Assembly (NCBI GenBank): GCA_002353885.1
Contig: DEKO01000142.1
Coordinates: 4,731 to 31,147 of the forward strand
Source: Porphyromonadaceae bacterium UBA2720
Lineage (GTDB): Bacteria > Bacteroidota > Bacteroidia > Bacteroidales > Muribaculaceae
Direction: 5' to 3'
DNA length: 26,417 nucleotides
The notes beneath the pieces were generated by a model that searched no databases, was not told the origin of the DNA, and saw nothing but the letters and a program-made list of their open reading frames with translations. How positions within the stretch are numbered: position 1 is the first letter of the stretch; every line of letters begins with the position of its first letter. The position numbers and the translations under genes were made by a program. This document shows positions 21,948-26,417 of this stretch, in pieces.

Positions 21948-23024
21948 ATGTTTGACTTCTCTACAGTCACCAATTGGCTTCATGAGTTGCTGTTGAGCGT
22001 GATGCCGGCTTGGCTCACGACAACCGTCGAGTGCATCCTTGTGGCAGTGTTCCTGCTGCTGGCCTACTCGGTGCTTGCCATGATCTACATCATGTACGAG
22101 CGTTGGGTGTGCGGCTGGATTCAGTGCCGCCGTGGTCCCATCCGCGTGGGACCTGGAGGTTCATTGCAAATCTTTGCCGATGTGTTCAAGATTCTGACCA
22201 AGGAGATCATCACCCTGTGGCACACCGACAAGTTCCTGTTCTTCCTCGCACCCTTCCTGGTGGTCATGGCTTCGGTCCTGACATTTGCCTGTCTGCCATG
22301 GGGCAAGGGACTGCAGTTCATCGATTTCAACATCGGCGCATTCTTCATCATCGCCGTGTCATCGATTGGTGTGCTGGGCATCCTGTTGGCAGGATGGTCG
22401 AGCAACAGCAAGTATACGCTCATTGGCGCTATGCGCTCGGGTGCGCAGATGATCAGCTATGAGTTGTCCGTGGGCTTGTCAGTGCTCACAATGGTGTGCC
22501 TGGCTGGAACAATGAGCATCACTGGCATCGTCGAGGCACAGAACGACGGCTGGTTCCTGTTCAAGGGCCATCTGCCTGCCATCATCGCGTTTGTCATCTA
22601 TATTGTGGCGGCCAATGCCGAGAATAACCGTGGCCCGTTTGACCTCCCAGAGGCTGAGCATGAGCTCACGGCAGGCTATCACACCGAGTATTCGGGTATC
22701 CACTATGGCCTGTTCTATCTGGCAGAGTACCTCAACCTGTTTGTGGTCAGTGGCATCGCCACGCTGCTCTTCTTGGGTGGCTGGATGCCATTGCACATCC
22801 CCGGCTGGGAAGGCTTCAATGCCGTCATGGACTATATCCCCAGCACACTGTGGTTCTTAGGAAAGGCTTTCTTCATGACATTCATCTTCATGTGGATCCG
22901 CTGGTCATTCCCACGCGTGCGCATCGACCAGATGCTGGCTCTCGAGTGGCGTTACCTCATGCCCATCGGGCTGGTCAACCTGGTGGTGATGGCCCTTGTC
23001 GTCACACAAGGCTGGCACTTCTGA
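21948..23024 (+). CDS. nuoH: NADH-quinone oxidoreductase subunit H
   Basis: NuoH is the membrane subunit that forms much of the quinone chamber of complex I. The 358-residue protein has about eight membrane segments. It carries CRRGPIRVGPGGSLQIFADV (60-79), and in the second half NNRGPFDLPEAEHELTAGYH and TEYSG, the acidic loop characteristic of NuoH. Length is normal. In other Bacteroidales the next genes are nuoI, J, K, L, M and N. Here none follows, and an AT-rich LRR gene starts 61 bp later. Confidence 0.96.
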   Translation: MFDFSTVTNWLHELLLSVMPAWLTTTVECILVAVFLLLAYSVLAMIYIMYERWVCGWIQCRRGPIRVGPGGSLQIFADVFKILTKEIITLWHTDKFLFFLAPFLVVMASVLTFACLPWGKGLQFIDFNIGAFFIIAVSSIGVLGILLAGWSSNSKYTLIGAMRSGAQMISYELSVGLSVLTMVCLAGTMSITGIVEAQNDGWFLFKGHLPAIIAFVIYIVAANAENNRGPFDLPEAEHELTAGYHTEYSGIHYGLFYLAEYLNLFVVSGIATLLFLGGWMPLHIPGWEGFNAVMDYIPSTLWFLGKAFFMTFIFMWIRWSFPRVRIDQMLALEWRYLMPIGLVNLVVMALVVTQGWHF

Positions 23025-23085
23025 TTGGAATAAGTTATATCTCGCTATACATGATTTGATAACCTCATTTTTAATAGGGTAGTTT

Positions 23086-25236
23086 ATGATTTGTGGCAAA
23101 ATATTGAAACATATTGCGATGCTAACAACTCTGTTGGTGTCGGTTGATATGTATGCACAGGTTGGTACCGAGTTTGAGGTGGATAGCATCAAGTACCGCA
23201 TCACTAGTGAAAATCCACATATGAAAACTGTTGCTGTGTGTGGATGCGACTTACATTTATGGGAGGCTAACATTCCATCCACTGTGACCTATAAGAAATC
23301 TCCAACGACTTTTGACTATAATTGCACATATCATGTTACCGAGATATTGCCTTATTCATTTCAACGATTCAGATTGTGCAAGGTGTATATACCTGATGGG
23401 ATTAAGACTATTAAGAGAAATGTTTTTGGCAGCGCGGTCAATGATGAGGCCAATGAGACCCCTTTGGAGTTTGTGTCAATCGGTGCTTCGGTTGAGACCA
23501 TTGAGGATGGCGCATTTGATTATTGCACCAATTTAGCCGAATTTGTAGTATCCCCTGACAACCCAAACTATGACTCCCGAGATGATTGCAAAGCACTGAT
23601 TGAGACTGCGACAAACATATTTGTCAAGGGTGGTGTCAATTCCCAAATACCCACTTCGGTTGTTGCGATTGCTGCACGGGCTTTCAGCTTTAACAAGCGA
23701 TTGGGCTCGGTTTACATTCCTGAAAATGTTAAAGAGATTGGTGAGGAAGTGTTTTTCCGCTGCGAGAACTTGGAGAGCGCGGTTATTGATGGTGAGTTGT
23801 TATCAATTCCCAATAGGACTTTTCGCGAGTGCATACGGCTGAGCACACTCAAGTTGCCAGAGTCACTGCAGGTAATCGGTAGTGAGGCATTTTTTGAATG
23901 CAATAGTTTACAGCACGTTACGATACCAGACAATGTGACAACTATCTCAGACAAAGCTTTCGGTGGCGTGTATTTCTATAATGATAATTATGAACCAAGT
24001 ACCTTGATTGAACATAAAAAAATTCCAAACAAAATGTCATCTGTGTCAATTGGAGCATCTGTCGTGACACTTGATGGTGCTTTTGATTTCTGCACAAACT
24101 TGACAGAGGTTACAGTTAGTCCAGAGAACCCAAAGTATGACTCGCGTGACAACTGCAATTGCATCATCGAGACTGCCACGAACACCTTGGTTAAAGGTAC
24201 TGGACATTCAGTCGTGCCGGTATCGGTTGTGTCAATCGCACCGCGGGCATTCATCCGTTGCCACACATTGGAGTCGATAACAATTCCCGAGGGCGTAAAG
24301 AGCATCGGAGAGAATGCCTTCTATGAATGCTTGGGATTGAAGCAGATGAACTATAATGCCATAGATTGTGCTTTTGATGCCAATCAGTATTACTATGCAG
24401 AGTATTGGTTTTTTAAGTACGACTATGATCTTCTTTATCAATCTTTTGGTGAAGGTGCTTGGAGTCCTTTTACTTACCTTCAATGTCGCAGCTTCTTTGA
24501 AGGTCCTGAAGCCGAAACTTCTGTCTATCCTGTCACGGTGACCATTGGCCCGAAAGTTGAGAGCTTGCCCTCTTATCTGCTAAATGACCAGAGCAGTTTA
24601 ACTGCCGTCAGCCTTCCTCCGACCTTAAAGTCGATAGGGAATTATGCTTTGGCTAATACGTCAATTGAATCTTTGAGTATTCCACAAAATGTTCAGGTCA
24701 TCGGTGCTTATGCATTTTGGAAAACTCCTTTGGCTTCTATAGTTTTGCCTAATTCCTTGCAGATACTAGGCGATTATGCGTTGGCTGCTACTGGTATCAA
24801 ACGGGTTTCTTTGCCGGCTTCTGTCGTGTCGTTAGGACTTGGGGTGTTCGCCAATGCTCCCTTAACACGGTTGATTAGCAATCGTGAATATCCTCCCTAC
24901 TGCGCTGTGGACATGGGCAAAGGCATTCACTCGCTGAGTAACCTTGACTATGACTTGTGTGAACTCTGTGTTCCCAGTGGCAGCGTTGATATCTATCGCT
25001 CTGCGTTCCCTTGGAACCTCTTCCAAAATATGGTCCAAATCATCGAAGGTCCCAAGTCGTGTGACCTCAACGGTGATGGCGTGGTTGACATCAGTGACTT
25101 GAATATAGTTATCAATTGGATGCTGGGTAAGGGGGATACTAACGTCACATTCGTTCAAGCCGATGTCAGCGATGATGGCAATGTTGACATCTCAGACATT
25201 AATATGGTCATTAACACCATGCTGGGAAAAGATTAA
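23086..25236 (+). CDS. BspA-type leucine-rich repeat protein with C-terminal dockerin-like domain
   Basis: This 716-residue secreted protein has a signal peptide (cleavage near YAQ, 23-25). It has many LRR_5/BspA-type repeats of the form xxIPxxVxxIGxxAFxxCxxLxxV at about 85-300, 318-420 and 480-600. Residues 129-200 and 319-389 are near copies of each other, including a non-LRR insert SPDNPNYDSRD/SPENPKYDSRD. The tail holds two calcium-loop dockerin-like repeats, DLNGDGVVDISDLN (660-673) and DVSDDGNVDISDIN (693-706). BspA-like proteins are surface adhesins in Tannerella and relatives, so an adhesive role is inferred. There is no visible type IX sorting domain. Base composition is more AT-rich than neighbouring genes, and the gene stands where nuoI would be expected, which suggests insertion. 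Confidence 0.9.
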   Translation: MICGKILKHIAMLTTLLVSVDMYAQVGTEFEVDSIKYRITSENPHMKTVAVCGCDLHLWEANIPSTVTYKKSPTTFDYNCTYHVTEILPYSFQRFRLCKVYIPDGIKTIKRNVFGSAVNDEANETPLEFVSIGASVETIEDGAFDYCTNLAEFVVSPDNPNYDSRDDCKALIETATNIFVKGGVNSQIPTSVVAIAARAFSFNKRLGSVYIPENVKEIGEEVFFRCENLESAVIDGELLSIPNRTFRECIRLSTLKLPESLQVIGSEAFFECNSLQHVTIPDNVTTISDKAFGGVYFYNDNYEPSTLIEHKKIPNKMSSVSIGASVVTLDGAFDFCTNLTEVTVSPENPKYDSRDNCNCIIETATNTLVKGTGHSVVPVSVVSIAPRAFIRCHTLESITIPEGVKSIGENAFYECLGLKQMNYNAIDCAFDANQYYYAEYWFFKYDYDLLYQSFGEGAWSPFTYLQCRSFFEGPEAETSVYPVTVTIGPKVESLPSYLLNDQSSLTAVSLPPTLKSIGNYALANTSIESLSIPQNVQVIGAYAFWKTPLASIVLPNSLQILGDYALAATGIKRVSLPASVVSLGLGVFANAPLTRLISNREYPPYCAVDMGKGIHSLSNLDYDLCELCVPSGSVDIYRSAFPWNLFQNMVQIIEGPKSCDLNGDGVVDISDLNIVINWMLGKGDTNVTFVQADVSDDGNVDISDINMVINTMLGKD

Positions 25237-25258
25237 TTTTTTAAATTGTAAACGATAT

Positions 25259-25375
25259 ATGTTGTTTGCTGACAGACGATATATTGCACTTGATTCGATA
25301 GAATTAGTTCTAAGAGAATATGACATCTGGAATGGTGAGTTCTGGGAGCATTGGTCGTATCCTGACGAAGATTGA
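25259..25375 (+). CDS. Small ORF of unknown function (38 residues)
   Basis: From the ATG at 25259 an open frame encodes MLFADRRYIALDSIELVLRE followed by an aromatic and acidic tail (YDIWNGEFWEHWSYPDED). It lies in the 165-bp gap between the LRR gene and atpD, shares the AT-rich composition of the LRR gene and ends 26 bp before atpD. I do not recognise it. It may be a real small protein, the end of a deleted gene, or chance. The composition of its tail (four aromatics and five acidic residues in 18) is unusual for random sequence. Confidence 0.3.
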   Translation: MLFADRRYIALDSIELVLREYDIWNGEFWEHWSYPDED

Positions 25376-25401
25376 TTATTGTGTAACTTAATTATAGATT
25401 T

Positions 25402-26417
25402 ATGACAGATAATTATGGGAAAATCACACAGGTCATTGGTCCTGTGGTTGACATCGCCTTTGAGGGCGAGGTGAGCCGTCCGCCCATCTACACCGCGCTG
25501 AGTGTGGACCGCCCTGATGGGTCGCCGCTCATCCTGGAGGTCGAGCAGCACATCGGCGAGAACACCGTGCGTTGTGTGGCTATGGACAGCACTGATGGTC
25601 TGAAACGTGGAACACGGGTCAACAACATGGGCCGTCCCATCTCGGTGCCCACAGGCAATCAGGTTAAGGGACGTCTGCTCAATGTCATCGGACAGCCGAT
25701 TGACCACTTGAAGCCCCTTCAGGAGGGAGCCCGACGTGCCATTCATCAGCCGGCTCCCGACTTTGCCGACCTGTCTATCACACAGGAGATTCTGTACACG
25801 GGCATCAAGGTCATCGACCTGATTGAGCCGTTCTCCAAGGGTGGTAAGATTGGTCTGTTCGGTGGCGCTGGTGTGGGCAAGACCGTGCTCATCATGGAGC
25901 TTATCCACAACATCGCTCATGGACACAATGGATTCTCGGTGTTCACCGGTGTGGGAGAGCGCACGCGCGAGGGCAACGACCTGTTGCGTGAGATGATCGA
26001 GAGCGGCGTCATCAAGTATGGCGACAAGTTCAAGGAAGGTATGGCCAACGGCGAGTGGAACCTTGATGACGTGGACATGAAGGCTGTGGCCGACTCGCAG
26101 GCAACACTGGTGTTCGGACAGATGAACGAGCCGCCGGGTGCACGTCTGCGTGTGGCTCTGTCGGGCCTGACCGTGGCCGAGCAGTTCCGCGACCAGGACG
26201 GTGGCGGCAAGGACATCCTGTTGTTCATGGACAATATCTTCCGTTTCACCCAGGCCGGTAGCGAAGTGTCGGCACTGTTGGGCCGCATGCCCAGTGCTGT
26301 GGGTTATCAGCCCACGCTGGCCAGTGAGATGGGTAAGCTGCAGGAGCGCATCACGTCGACCAAGAGTGGTTCAATCACCTCGGTGCAGGCTGTGTATGTG
26401 CCTGCCGACGACTTGAC
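25402..26417 (+). CDS. atpD: F-type ATP synthase subunit beta (partial, 3' end outside the window)
   Basis: The beta subunit carries the catalytic ATP site of F1. The first 338 codons are present and the frame runs off the end. Visible are the N-terminal barrel (GKITQVIGPVVDIAF, 6-20), the P-loop GGAGVGKT (154-161), GERTREGNDL (185-194) and the Walker B region DILLFMDNIFRF (271-282). The stretch KYGDKFKEGMANGEWNLDDVDM (205-226) is an insertion typical of Bacteroidetes beta subunits. In Bacteroidales atpD usually opens the atp operon, which fits its position here. No exact TAnnTTTG box was seen in the 165 bp upstream. Confidence 0.97.
   Translation, partial: MTDNYGKITQVIGPVVDIAFEGEVSRPPIYTALSVDRPDGSPLILEVEQHIGENTVRCVAMDSTDGLKRGTRVNNMGRPISVPTGNQVKGRLLNVIGQPIDHLKPLQEGARRAIHQPAPDFADLSITQEILYTGIKVIDLIEPFSKGGKIGLFGGAGVGKTVLIMELIHNIAHGHNGFSVFTGVGERTREGNDLLREMIESGVIKYGDKFKEGMANGEWNLDDVDMKAVADSQATLVFGQMNEPPGARLRVALSGLTVAEQFRDQDGGGKDILLFMDNIFRFTQAGSEVSALLGRMPSAVGYQPTLASEMGKLQERITSTKSGSITSVQAVYVPADDL

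Noticed and set aside
1..26417. tRNA or rRNA genes
   Set aside because: I saw no cloverleaf-like or rRNA-conserved stretch on either strand, though a dedicated scan could not be run.

Overview
The window reads as a chromosomal segment of a member of the order Bacteroidales, probably a host-associated one such as Muribaculaceae or Prevotellaceae. The family assignment is inferred. Supporting signs are a PorV type IX secretion protein, a fused NuoCD, the Bacteroidetes-type insertion in the ATP synthase beta chain, TAnnTTTG promoter boxes, start codons without Shine-Dalgarno sequences, a DUF5106 protein, a BspA-type leucine-rich repeat protein with a dockerin-like tail, and dispersed intergenic repeats of the AATTGAGAATTG kind. 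Most genes are GC-rich. Two are clearly more AT-rich: a four-helix-bundle gene (10022-10384) and the leucine-rich repeat gene (23086-25236).

Left half (1-11850), all minus strand. From low to high coordinates it holds a Gph-type HAD phosphatase, an Omp85/TamA-like outer-membrane lipoprotein bracketed by palindromic repeat modules in inverted orientation, a secreted TPR protein, kdsA, rsmE, a nucleoside-symporter-like MFS protein, a DUF151/UVR protein, mnmA, a four-helix-bundle (23S intervening-sequence type) gene between perfect 25-bp inverted repeats, a DoxX membrane protein and a DUF5106 thioredoxin-like protein. Transcription runs toward low coordinates. Likely units are DUF5106-DoxX-(element)-mnmA-DUF151, permease-rsmE-kdsA (with a good terminator after kdsA), TPR, Omp85 and gph.

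Right half (11990-26417), all plus strand. It holds a YjjG-like HAD hydrolase, a MIP18/DUF59 Fe-S assembly factor, lpxH-ispD-recG (overlapping or tightly packed), porV, ispF, an orphan C-terminal tail of a secreted protein, and nuoA-nuoB-nuoCD-nuoH. The nuo series then stops. An AT-rich LRR/dockerin gene and a 38-codon ORF follow, and then atpD, which is cut by the window end.

Functional themes are envelope building (KdsA, LpxH, Omp85, PorV), isoprenoid precursor synthesis (IspD, IspF), tRNA and rRNA modification (MnmA, RsmE) and respiration (Nuo, Atp). The least explained material lies between genes: at least six repeat families, one of which forms the ends of a small ORF-bearing element and others of which extend into the ends of coding sequences.
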